NCBI GenBank assembly: GCA_035771175.1
Contig: CM069607.1
Coordinates: 22,080,001-22,144,000 of the forward strand
Reading direction: 5' to 3'
Length of the DNA: 64,000 nt
Source of the DNA: Paratinospora sagittata
Taxonomy: Eukaryota; Streptophyta; Magnoliopsida; Ranunculales; Menispermaceae
Shown: piece after piece, positions 12,068 to 22,858 of the stretch
Position numbering within the stretch: position 1 is the stretch's first letter
How the letters are laid out: every line of letters starts with the position of its first letter
Translations under genes and position numbers: made by a program
Notes under the pieces: generated by a model
Database searches by the model: none
What the model saw: the letters and a program-made list of their open reading frames with translations, nothing else
What the model was told of the DNA's origin: nothing

Positions 12068-12386
12068 ACCCTAGTCGTTTTTCTTGAGATTGCATTGATC
12101 AAGGCAGCCAATATTTGATTATGCATGGAAAAGCAGCTTGGCAAAGATTATAGAGGATGGTTTCATATATATATTTACGCCTGACCTTGGGAATTCAAAG
12201 TTGCAAGTAGCTTTCATGCATGATATGTAGGATATCAACTGTTTATTTCATTTCATTGTCAATTTAATTAGATTGTATACTTTCCCAGTTTTAGAGATTG
12301 TTTTGGTGATTTGAATGGTACTTTTTTTTTTGTCAATCTATAATTGTTGCATTGGATCATCATATACATACAAGTTATTTCAAATC
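12068..12386 (+). other. NAC 3' flank / probable 3' UTR
   Basis: AT-rich sequence from the TAA stop to the start of the copia LTR, 319 bp. No further reading frame is present. The polyadenylation site is not obvious; it may lie here, or the transcript could run into the copia LTR. Confidence 0.6.
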
Positions 12387-12612
12387 TAATAGAGAAGCTA
12401 CATTGGTTAGTTAGTTATATAGTCGAGATATTTGTTATGGTTGCTATTATAGTGGTTATGACTGTTACACAGTTAGAAAGATATTAACCAGCTCAGTTTT
12501 GTAGTATATATATATATGTATAACTTGTACACAAAAGATAGATTGATATAACAGATTCCTCTTCCCTCTTACTTTCTTTTCTCTTCTTTCTTCTCTTTCT
12601 CTATTTCTAGCA
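12387..12612 (+). repeat. 5' LTR of the copia element (about 226 bp)
   Basis: It starts TAATAGAGAAGC, shared with the 3' copy at 21229, and ends TTTCTAGCA immediately before the primer-binding site. It contains a TA microsatellite and a pyrimidine-rich 3' third (about 12558-12608). The first base is set by where the two LTR copies begin to match; the usual TG start is not visible. Confidence 0.82.
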
Positions 12613-12624
12613 TGGTATCACAGC
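12613..12624 (+). other. Primer-binding site (initiator tRNA-Met type)
   Basis: TGGTATCACAGC follows the LTR end and matches the standard plant site TGGTATCAGAGC at 11 of 12 positions. Minus-strand DNA synthesis would begin here. Confidence 0.85.
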
Positions 12625-12748
12625 TCAACAGCTCTTCCATGGCAGCATCTTCATCTTGAGTAGGTGGAGATGGATCTTTATCAAAGTTTGTTCCTGTTAT
12701 CTTTTCACACAAGATTTCGATCAAACTGAATAATCTCAATTTTCTTTA

Positions 12749-13740
12749 ATGGAACCAACAAATCTTATCTGCCATTAGAGGCAATAAGTTGCAAGATTTT
12801 CTTCAGATCGGATCGGCTCCTGCAAAATTTCTTTCTCATGATGATGCAGCATGTCAAAGAATCAATCCCGCGTTCTTGGATTGGGAACAGCAGAACCAAT
12901 TACTCATGTCTTGGTTACTCTCTTCAATGTCTGAAAGTTTACTCACACGAATGGTAGGTTGTGAGAACTCGACACTGATCTGGCAAAATGTAGAACAGTA
13001 TTTTGCGTCTCAAATTCGTACAAAGATCACACAGTTCAAATGTAAGCTGCAGAACACAAAGGTTCACTTACGATTGATGAATATCTTTTACAGATCAAGA
13101 ACTGTGTTGATACTTTGGCGTCAGTTGGTCATTCTCTTTCTCCTAAAGAGCATATAGATGTTACTTTTTATGGCCTAACAGAGAAGTATGATGCCTTTGT
13201 TATTTTGATTTCTTCTCGCAATGATGAATACTCTGTTACATAGATTGAGTCTCTTCTTTTGGCTCAAGAAACTAGGATTCAAAAACATGAAAATAATTTA
13301 GATGTGAATCTGCAAGTTAATCTTGCAAATAACAAATCTGGTTTTCAGCCTTATAGGCTGCAATATGCATCAGGACATCCAAATCAATTTACTAGAGGAG
13401 GTTTTCCTAAGAATTTTACAGGTCGAGGTGGTTTTTCACTGCTGGTCGCTGCCAATCAGTCCAGAATGGAAATCAGTTGTTTCGCAGTCAATTTCAGAAT
13501 AGATCTGCTCCAAATAACCAGTGGCAAAACACTAGTAAGCCTCAATGTCAAGTTTGTGGCAAGATTGGCCACATTGCTCTCAATTTTTTTTACCGTTTTG
13601 ATAGATCCTTTTTTGGTTATTCATCTTCGAATGGTGTTCATGCTATGGTGGCACAAAACTTTGAGCTGGAATTTCCATCGGCTGTCAATCCTGAGGCATA
13701 CACTGCTTATAATCCTTCTACTGCCTGGGATACCAATTAG
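12749..13740 (+). pseudogene. Copia gag pseudogene (UBN2-type capsid, zinc knuckle)
   Basis: The nucleocapsid/capsid part of the polyprotein, which packages element RNA. The region carries WQNVEQYFASQ and related UBN2-family features near 12980-13060, and a zinc knuckle CQVCGKIGHIALN (about 13545-13585). In the knuckle the last cysteine of CX2CX4HX4C is replaced by phenylalanine. The frame that begins at the ATG at 12749 stops after nine codons. Shifts follow near 13070 and 13430, with in-frame stops near 13240 and at 13738-13740. Non-functional. Confidence 0.85.
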
Positions 13741-15746
13741 TATCCAGATTGTGGTGCCACAAATCATATAACACCAGATGCTAGCAACTTGAAGATGAGC
13801 TGTGATTACAATGGTCCGAAAAAGGTTCATGTCGAACATGGATCAGGTTTGTCAAACTCACGTATTGGTAAATCTGTTTTTCCTTCAGATGATTCCTCGA
13901 AACTACTTACACTGAGTAAGTTGTTACATGTTCCATCAATAACAAACAATTTACTCAGTGTTTCCAAATTTGCCAAGGATAATAATGTGTATTTCGAGTT
14001 TCATGCAACTAACTGCTTTGTGAAAGATCAGGTATCACACCAGATCTTGCTAACGGGGAAGCTTTATAAGGGACTTTATGTCTTTGATAAGTGCCAACTA
14101 CAGTTTCAATGTCCAGGGGCTTCTTCACCATCTGTTTTAAGTTCTTCTCATTCCGCAGTTCATTCGGCTGTCCCCATTCATCTAAGGTTCTCTCTGCTTT
14201 TAATGTTTCATTGTTTGATACTTGGCATTATCGTTTAGGTCATCCCTCTTCAAAGGTAGTTTCAGATGTGTTGCGTGCTTGTAATATGCCTTGCTCGAAT
14301 AAAGAACAATCATTTTGTTCTGCTTGCTCTCTTGGAAAGATTCACAAATTTCCTTTCACTTGTCTAATACTACATACACTTCACCATTGCAAACGGTTTA
14401 CTCTGATGTTTGGGGTCCTTCTCGTATACTCATCAAATGGTTACAAGTATTATGTGCATTTTATGGATGCCTACTCGAAATTTACCTAGATTTACTTGCT
14501 TCACAACAAGTCCGAAGTGTTCAAAACCTTTTTGTCATTTAAAGCACAAGCTGAGTTGCAATTAGGTTGTGCATTGAAGGCTTTACAAACAGATTGGGGT
14601 GGAGAATATAGAGTATTCAACGAATATATGGAGTCTAATGACATTGTTCATCGGTTTTCTTGTCCACATACACATGAACAAAATGGTTCTACTGAGAGAA
14701 AACATAGAACCATTGTTGAACATGGTCTTGCCTTGTTTGCTCACGCCAAGTTACCTCTTCAATTTTGGGATGAGGCATTCCGAACATTAGTTTTTCTTTC
14801 GAATCGACTCCCTACTGCTGTTCTTGGCAATATGTCTCCTCTTGAGGTATTGTTTAATACCAAACTTGATTATTCACTTCTATGCACTTTTAGTTGTGCT
14901 TGTTATCCTAATTTGAAGTCTTACAATGCTCACAAGCTTAATTTCAGATCAACACCGTGTACCTTTCTTGGATATAGTCTCAATCACAAAGGGTACAAGT
15001 GTTTATCTTCTACTGGTAGAGTTTATATATCAAGAGATGTTCACTTTGATGAACTTACTCTTCCTTATGCTGTGTCACAACTCTTATCTTTATCTTCTAC
15101 TGTCTATAATTCTGATCATTGGTTTTCCTCAGTTATACCAACCATACCCTCTACAACTACTCAACCCTCATCTTCTTCTCAACCTTCACCCAATTTACCA
15201 TTGCAACCACCTGCTTCTTCACAGTCACTTGACTCTCTTAATTCAACTTCTTCACACATGGCTCCACACAACCTGCTGCCCCTATTCTTCCCATCCTTAA
15301 TACCCATCCTATGCAAACTAGAGTGAAATCTGGTATTTCCAAGGCTAGAATTCTTATGGCTGCACGTGAACCAGTGACAGTTGAACAAGCCTTATTTCAT
15401 GATCATTGGAAATCTGCCATGGAAGATGAGCTATTAGCCTTGGAAAGGAATCAAACCTGGTCATTAGTTGAACTACCGGCTCATCGAATGGCTATTGGGT
15501 GTAAGTGGGTATTCAAGGTGAAAGAGAATTCTGATGGTTCTATTAACAAGTATAAAGGAAGACTAGTTGCTAAAGGGTTTCATCAACAACCCGGTTTTGA
15601 CTACACCGAAACTTTCAGTCTGGTTGTTAAGCCTGTTGCAATTCGGATTGTTCTTACATTGGCTCGCACTTATGGATGGAAAGTTAGGCAACTTGATGTT
15701 AACAATGCATTTGTGAATGGTGTACTCCAAGAGGAAGTGTATATGC
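13741..15746 (+). pseudogene. Copia protease-integrase-RT (N-terminal part) pseudogene
   Basis: Directly after a stop comes the protease motif YPDCGATNHIT, where the usual DSGA reads DCGA. The integrase zinc region (YRLGHPSS...C..C, about 14230-14345) follows, then the catalytic core with D (YSDVWG), D (LQTDWGGEY, about 14583) and E (STERKHR, about 14690). The RT begins near 15311 ([24 protein letters not shown]) and is cut at VYMLQ. Frameshifts near 14220, 14390 and 14500 break it. The rest of the RT resumes at 20067 after the nested insertion. Confidence 0.9.
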
Positions 15747-15751
15747 TCCAG
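15747..15751 (+). repeat. Target-site duplication TCCAG, left copy
   Basis: TCCAG here and at 20067-20071 flank the inserted LTR. Removing the insert and one copy rejoins the RT frame between the VYM and QPP codons, which supports the duplication independently. Confidence 0.93.
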
Positions 15752-18700
15752 TGATATTGAGTTTTAGGAGTTAGTTTGCATGTTAATTTGATAGATTTTT
15801 AGGTTCATTTAGTTAGTTTTTAGGTTTTTTTACATGATTAGTATACTTAGTTGAATTAGATGCATTTAGGTTTTATTTTAGTTTTTTATAGGTTTTTATC
15901 ATGAATAAATGACTTTTTGATACTTGTTAATATCGTAGAAGTCACATGTTTTGAGTACATTGCATTCTAGTTAATACTTTGATTAATTGTATAGAATTTA
16001 CATTTGTTTATACTTTGTTTTGTAGGTAAATAAAGAGCTCAAAAGTGGGTTGAAACTGTTGGTCCACCCAATAGGGGGGTAAATTGAGTGAGATGGTCAA
16101 TTTTAGACTTCTCTTCCAATAACTTAGTGATATACATGAATGTATTGGAATTGAACGCATAAACAAAACTTAGACTAAATTGCAAATGTGAGACACACAA
16201 GATTTATAGTGGTTCGGCCAAGCCTACATCCACTACCTAATCTCTCGATTAGGATTTTCTCAATCCACTAACTGATTCTCTTACGGGTGAGAACAAAACC
16301 TTTACAGCTGTCCTTTTATAGGTTAAAGGCAAACCTATCCTTTCACAGGCTAAGGATGAACCATATTTCCATTTTTCGGGATGAAGAAAAACCCATGTTC
16401 CTTTTACGGGATAAGGAAGAACCGTTTCTCTTTTATAGGTTAAGAGATAACATATGTTTTTACAGGTTAAGGACGCACCTATCATTTTACGGGATTAGGA
16501 TGAACCGGTTTCCTACTTACAGGTGAGGATGAACTTTTTTCTCTTTTACAAGTTCAGAGATAACTTTAACATGATTTCAATCCTGAAATCATTAAGTGAA
16601 CTACATTCACTTGACCTGGTTGTTTCAATCCAAAAACACACCGGAATTACAACAAAATAATGTTAGTTCTAACTGAGTAGAACACTTTATAATTAAGCTA
16701 AGTACATAGCATTACAAAGATGTATAAATTGAAATAAGTAATGCTAAGAGGAAATACACTTACAGTCCTTTACCTTTCAATGTTCGGTATTGCTCAAGTG
16801 CAATTTTGAAAAGCATGAATGATGTGATATGAAAATCAGTGCTTCTTCAAAAATAATATGATACCAATAAAACATTGACATAGAAAATGAAGGACTAGTG
16901 TAAATCAAAGACACAGACAATTTTTAAAAATATATAGAATATAAGTATGAAAACTTCTGGTTCAGTATTCAGTAGTTGACTCGACTACTGATATAGTTCG
17001 ATACAGTACTTAAGATATGAAATCAAGTACAACTGTATATCTCAAACTATTTCTCAAAATTTTTCTTCACCAAGATTGATATCAAGTATAGATTAGTGCT
17101 GAGAATTAAGTAGATAACAAATCAAATAGATTTTCAAAGATGAAATATAATTGAAGGTCAATATGAAAATATTTTGAATACGTAAAGGTATTAGTGAAAA
17201 ATACTTTGAAAGTTTTAATATTTGAAACACATTTTGACACAGACTAACTTTCAAAAAGTGTTGCCACAATAAAAATTATCGGCGAGTTGTTTGCTTTCAA
17301 GTGTTAGTATTTATAGACTTAGTAGGACACAACCGTTAGACATTTGTAGTGCAAATAATATGAACGTTTACAAACAACGGCTAGAATGCTATATGAAAAT
17401 GACAACTGCAATTTTCACTAACATCCTGGTTCTTTTCAGATTACAAGGAAAAGGTAAGTTTTAGAAAAACTTAATTCATGCATCAGAGAAGATCTCTGAT
17501 AACTGTGCAAAGATCCGTTCTGAAAAAGTAAACTTATATAGTGTACTTATTAAACCAGTGATGGTTGTTGAATTAACGTCCAGATTCCACAATCAATGTC
17601 CTAACGCATATTATCAACTTTGTCGTTTTGTTTCTTGAGGGCGCTCATTACGTATAAGCGTCCTACTGAACAATAAAGTGAGGGCGCTACTGAAACGTGA
17701 GCGTCCTGACTTTTTTTGACACTTAAACGACTTAACCATAAGGGCGCTAATGCACAATTAGCGTCTTGCTATGTTTTAAAATAATTAAGTGCATGAGGGG
17801 GACTTTCCGAGTAAGCGTCCTACCAGTTAAAACATAAAACACAATACGAGGGTGCTACAACACTCTAAGTGTCCTACCACATATTTAAAAACATTTGAAT
17901 AATAATGCAAAGCGCACTGAAGGACAATCAACGTTCTAAAATTATTAAGTTGATTCCCAAAGGTGAGGGCTCTCCTATCCAGATAACGTCCTGATAGATT
18001 GTTCAACTTATAACTATCAGTGTCCTCAAAGATAAATTCTTTGAAGAACTTCAAAAATCTTTCAGTAAGCTGATACTGAATCAGTGTCTTGACAACTTCA
18101 GAAGTTGACAAAGGGGAGGTCGTTACTTACAAGTAAGCGTCCTTATAAGTCAGTTCAATTCAACCTTGAATGTTATCAGCGTCCTAATGAACTATCAACA
18201 TCCCGACTTATCAAGTTCAGGAGAGCGTTGCTAACTCATTAGCGTCCTGAAAGACTCTCAGTTTTGACTCGAGATTAAATATACGATAAATGCGAATAAA
18301 AACTAGGTAAATTTCAAATTAAATATAAAAAAATTGATCATTTGAAATACCGTAAAACGTATGATCAAACCATGCAAATAATGCAAGTGATTTATGCATG
18401 GTTTTGGAAAACGTTTGAGCAATGTCAATTAGAGAAAAATATACCTTAAATACTGTGTATTTTCTATTTTCTCATAATCTTTAAATCCAACTCTTTATTA
18501 TGAGATCTTCAAAGTTGGCAGCTTGCTAGAGTTGAATGTCTTGAGCGTTGATTGAAATATGAAGGCTTGAAGCTTGATCGAATCGTTCGAGTTGTGTGAT
18601 CTTGAAATCATGATATGATCGTTGAGGTCCTTTTGATTAAAACGATCTTGAATGTCTGATATGACCTTTGAGTTTCTTGATCGAATCGTTCCTTGGCTTT

Positions 18701-20066
18701 TTTGTTTTTCTTGAGGTGCTGGGATAAGATCTTGATTAAGGCTTGTTAGCACCAAAAGTACTTTGTTTGTGATCATCAAAATATACTTCATCATAGTATA
18801 TTTAGGGACGTGCTAAGTGATGAACCACTAGATTAACAAAAACAAGATTCAAATGGTGTGTAAAAGAAGTCAAGATCATGTGCAAAACATGTGCGAGAAG
18901 TGTGCAAAAAGTGAAAAATCGGGTAAGTCCACAAGCCATCACCAAAAGGAAACCCGAGACTAGGTGCCGCGACGCCAAGATGCAGAGATGGTGTGATGGA
19001 AGTCAGTGTGTGTGCGTCGCGGCGCCGATGTTTGCAGAATTGCGGACTTGCATTTCTTGAGCGATTTTTCATACCCATTTTGGTCTTTTGACCCACTTAA
19101 GTGTAAAACACGTTTTAGGGTTTTAATTTATGATTATCAAGGTGGAGAATTAGGTCTAGGTAGTGAAAAAGGTGGCAAGAAAGTAAGAGGAGAAAAAGCT
19201 TTGGATTAGAGGCTTGAAGGAACCAAGGAGAAAAAGAAGATTAATCCACCGTCGAAGGGGGATTCTAACCTTTAATTTCAATTTCTTGTGTCTTGAAATG
19301 TTTTCCTCCATTGTTTGATTTCTTTTTCATCTTGTATCCATGAACATGAATATGAGCTAAACTATTAATCTAGAAGTTTGAATGATCTATATTTGATTTC
19401 ATGGGTTAATATTTATGTATGTGTTATTGAATTGATTTCTGAGTTTATTTGCAATTTCATATGCTTAATGCCTTCAATTTGCTGGCCACTAGTTGAATGA
19501 CGTTAGACTTGATTTCTTACACTGGAGAGAGGTGTTATCAAATCAGATCCGAGAATTTGTGACCTAGGTTAGTAGTATTGAGTCGAGAGACCTGCGAAAA
19601 CCTTTGAAATCAGATAAGATGAATCACAAATCTTAAGGCATGCTTGATGTGTTGATTTACACTCGAGAGAGGGAATTAATAAGTTAAGTATAGATTTTCA
19701 AATTGACGGTCAATAGAGGTATTTGATTGGGTTAGGATTCATGATTTATAAATTCAACAATTAATTCAATAACAAAATCTTTTGAAACCCATGAAGTAAA
19801 ATATAGTGATTTCAATCCTCTAGAACTTTCATTCAGTGATTTATACCCATTTTCAATTAATTTTACACTGATTCATTTTAATTAGTTCAATTTATATTTC
19901 AGCACACTAAATCATCCATTTTGATCATCTAAATAAAATTAAAAATCATAGTAGTTTGGGTATTTACATTAGTAAAATTACTTTTTCCTAAGGACGATAA
20001 CCCGACTCATCTCGGTATTATAACTTGATAATTCGTGCACTTGCGAATAACAAATATTCACGATTA
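15752..20066 (+). mobile_element. TGATAA-family solo LTR, copy A (itself interrupted)
   Basis: It begins TGATATTGAGTTTTAG and ends near ATTCACGATTA, flanked by TCCAG. Without the nested SIRE-like LTR it is about 1.53 kb. It aligns with copies B-F in this window, sharing TGTTTTGTAGGTAAATAAAG and GATAACCCGACTCATCTCGG near the 3' end. TG...CA-type ends and 5-bp duplications indicate an LTR. A length of about 1.5 kb would suit Athila/Tat-type gypsy LTRs, but no internal region is present to prove the lineage. The short frames at 18878-19209 are within it and are not genes. Confidence 0.85.
16057..18838 (-). mobile_element. SIRE-like solo LTR (subfamily 1), nested in copy A
   Basis: On the minus strand it starts TGTTAATCTAGTGG and ends GGGTGGACCAACA, 2,782 bp, close to the 2,754-bp LTR of the complete element at 42664. 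The flanks are GAAAC (16052-16056) and AAAAC (18839-18843), a 5-bp duplication with one mismatch. It carries the tandem promoter-proximal repeats (16265-16560) and many GGACGCT/AGCGCCC hairpins (17637-18255, seen here as GGGCGCT...AGCGTCC). No coding capacity. Confidence 0.88.
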
Positions 20067-21228
20067 TCCAGCCACCGAGGTTTGTTTCTCCTTCCACAAC
20101 ACATTTAGTTTACATAAAGCTGTATATGGCTTGAAACAAGCCCCACATGCTTGGTTGGACAAGCTTCATCGTGTTCTTCTTCAGTTTGGTTTTATGTCTG
20201 CAAAATCTGATCAGTCCTTGTTTGTTTGACATTCTTCTACTTCGACTATCTTCTTTCTAGTCTATGTAGATGATATACTAGTTACTGGGAATGATGCATC
20301 TGCTATCCAAGATCTCTTCCAGCAGCTACATCACACATTTGCTCTTAAAGATTTAGGGGAGGTTAACTACTTTTTGGGTATCCAAGTTACTCCAATTGTG
20401 AATGGACTTCACCTATCACAAACTAAGTATATCAAAGACTTGCTTACAAGGACTAACATGTTGAATGCAAAGGCTAATGCTACCCTAACGACTAGTGGTT
20501 TGCAATTGTCATGGTTTGGCAGTGATGAAGTTGATAATGTCCAACTTTACAAGTCTACTGTGGGGGCTCTCCAATATGCAACTATTACAAGACCAGAGAT
20601 TGCTTTTTTAGTTAATAAAGTTTGTCAATCCATGCAAAATCCCCTTCAATCTCATTGGAATGTTGTTAAACGCATTTTGCGCTATCTCAATGGCACTTTG
20701 GACTGTGGTCTTCACCTTCAAAAAACTTCTTCTTTAACTCTTACAACATACTGTGATGTTGATTGGGGTTCAGATGTCGATGATCGTTGCTCAACGTCTG
20801 AGAGTTATGTATTTCTTGGTCCCAATATTGTCACTTGGAAATCGAAGAAGCAACCCACTATTTCTCGTTCTTCAATAGAGGCAGTGTATAGGAGTTTAGC
20901 CAATGTCACGACTTAACTCACTTGGATCTCTTATCTCTTAAATGATCTACATGTTCCCCTCTCTGTTCCACCTATGATTTGGTGTCACAATCTTAGTGTC
21001 GTTCTACTAGCTGCTAATTCTATACAACATGCTCGGACTAAACACATTGAGCTCGATCTTTATTTTGTCCGTGACAAAGTTATGAAGAAGGAGATTGTGA
21101 TCCAACACATTCCCTCTGGCTCTCAACTTGCAGATGGTCTTACCAAGGCCATTTCAAGCTCACGGTTTATTGGTTTTTGGATCCAAACTCAGAGTGGAAT
21201 CTCTCTCCACGCTGAGTTTGCAGGGTGG
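20067..21228 (+). pseudogene. Copia RT (C-terminal part) and RNase H pseudogene
   Basis: Continues the RT from QPP, then YGLKQAPHAW (about 20127) and an intact YVDD box (VYVDDILVTG, about 20261-20290). Next come LGIQVTP, VGALQYATITRPEIAF and the RNase H region (CDVDWG, about 20750; ELDLYFVRDKV; IPSGSQLADGLTKA). TGA at 20227-20229 and a stop at 20914-20916 interrupt it, and there is a small shift near 20105. The tail ends at a purine-rich GCAGGGTGG before the 3' LTR. Confidence 0.9.
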
Positions 21229-21377
21229 TAATAGAGAAGCTACATTGGTTAGTTAGTTATATAGTTGAGATATTTGTTATGGTTGTTGTTATAGTGGTTA
21301 TGACTGCTACATAGTTAGAAAGATATTAACCAGTTCAGTCTTGTAGTATATATATATATATATGTATAACTTGTATA
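21229..21377 (+). repeat. Truncated 3' LTR of the copia element
   Basis: Matches the first 145 or so bases of the 5' LTR from TAATAGAGAAGC to GTATAACTTGTA, then changes abruptly at TAGTACCC. About 80 bp of the right end is missing. The differences from the 5' copy are about seven transitions and an AT-run length change. Confidence 0.85.
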
Positions 21378-21972
21378 GTACCCTCTCCAATAGAGTGCTA
21401 GTAACCCTTAGCCTTTTTCTCAAATCATCCAATCCATACATAATTACCCATGAACAAGTCTCACAAGGCATAGATATAACGCAAGACATGGTAAATCAAC
21501 CAAAGTACAAAATTGTCATGAAAGTTAAGCAAAAATATAGTTATTACATTCATCCATATGTCCAATTCGTAAATTAAGTTCAAATAAAAAAAACTACTAA
21601 ACGAAGGAAACTCCTATCGAATAAAAAGTGTGCCTCTCGTTCCATCTAACACTTACCAGACGAGGTTTGATGGAGTCAATAGTAGAAGAAGAAAATCAAT
21701 ATGCAATGCCCTTGCCCTTATCAAGGGCACTACTAGATCATGAAAAATAAAGAAGTAGAGTGAGCTAATAGCCGAGTGAGAAGATTTCGCATATCGACTA
21801 TCACATGCTCATCAATAGATTCAAAACCATGTAAACTTCAACAATCATGGTATTATAATAAATGTTTTAGCCAAAAATCTCCTACGTCTGACTGTGGCTT
21901 GATGTTGGCTGACTAAATAAAAATATTGTTTGCTCTCTCTCCTCTTTTAGAACTCTCCAATAGGACCACCTC
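21378..21972. repeat. Probable gypsy LTR remnant, left part
   Basis: No gene is seen. Sequence such as GTGAGCTAATAGCCGAGTGAG (about 21758-21778) resembles the minus strand of gypsy LTR U3/R segments found elsewhere in the window (for example near 31425). It continues on the far side of the solo LTR at 24976. The lineage is uncertain. Confidence 0.45.
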
Positions 21973-22344
21973 TGTGACGCCCCGAAAATTATTTCATCTA
22001 GCCCATAACCCAATTGCATTTTGTCCAAACTCTATGTGTTGCCTTGATATGTTTGGTGTTTGTTTGATGATTGTTTAATGTTTGTATATTTGATGCTTGA
22101 TAATGTATATAAATATGTGCATTATAAATTGTATATGGGCCATGTTAAATTAAAGTATAATGCTTGTTTAATGTTATTATTTATGTATGGGCCCATTAAA
22201 CCATGAATTGATATGGGTTAGGATTGCTTGAATAAAATGATAAATGAGAATGAAAATTTGGTGTATTAGATTGATTGGACATTTAAAACACATGGGAGCA
22301 TGAGATTGGTTAAAGTACATGTGGTTGGTATGGGTAGTATGAGA

Positions 22345-22770
22345 CCAACACATGTCAAGTTGGTGCATGAGAATGGACAAGTGTCCCATGCCCCATTTCT
22401 CTTCTCCAACACATATCAAGTTGGTGCATGAGACCAACACATGTCAAGTTGATGCATGATAATGTACAAGTGTCCCATGCCCCATTTCTTTTCTCCAACA
22501 CATGTCAAGTTGGTGCATGAGACCAACACATGTCAAGTTGGTGCATGAGAATGGACAAGTGTCCCATGCCCCATTTCTCTTCTCCAATACATGTCAAGTT
22601 GGTGCATGAAAATGGACAAGTGTCCCATGCCCCATTTCTCTTCTCCAACACATGTCAAGTTGGTGAATGAGAATGGACAAGTGTCCCATGCCCCATTTCT
22701 CTTCTCCAACACATGTCAAGGTTGGTGCATGAGAGTGGACAAGTGTCCCATGCCCTACTTCTCTTCTCCA
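22345..22770 (+). repeat. Tandem minisatellite of about 61 bp
   Basis: Units run CCAACACATGTCAAGTTGG, then TGCATGAGAATGGACAAG and TGTCCCATGCCCCATTTCTC. Six or so units are present; in two places the first 28 bp is duplicated on its own, giving a higher-order pattern. Open frames on both strands (22177-22440 minus, 22591-22782 plus) come from the repeat and are not treated as genes. Confidence 0.88.
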
Positions 22771-22789
22771 AGGAAGTCCTAGAGGGTGA

Positions 22790-22858
22790 GATGAGTAGAG
22801 AGAAAGAAAAAAAGAAGAGAAAGGAAAGAAGAAGAGAAAAAAAGAGGGAGTTGCTTTG
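22790..22858 (+). repeat. Purine-only tract
   Basis: About 65 bases of almost pure A and G (GAGAGAAAGAAAAAAAGAAG and so on) follow the minisatellite inside the solo LTR. It is low-complexity and could form unusual DNA structure; no function is inferred. Confidence 0.7.

Larger units (their letters stand above)
12387..21377 (+). mobile_element. Ty1/copia retrotransposon (Ale/Retrofit-like), nested and degenerate
   Basis: Both LTR starts, a primer-binding site and gag-protease-integrase-RT-RNase H in copia order are present. Removing the nested insertion and one target-site copy leaves about 4.67 kb, the size expected for short-LTR Ale/Retrofit elements; RT motifs such as KWVFKVK, VKPV and VGALQYAT fit that lineage. 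The 5' and shortened 3' LTR differ at about 7 of about 145 aligned bases plus one microsatellite length change. The right LTR is cut short, so no target duplication is left. Same orientation as the NAC gene. Confidence 0.92.

Noticed and set aside
17637..18255. Regularly spaced short repeats resembling a CRISPR array
   Set aside because: Repeat and spacer lengths vary, repeats are inverted pairs of about 7-10 bases, copies occur in many LTRs, and the genome is a plant.
22591..22782. Open frame with Cys/Met-rich repeated peptide
   Set aside because: Produced by the 61-bp minisatellite; the opposite strand is open too, and no start context or domain is present.
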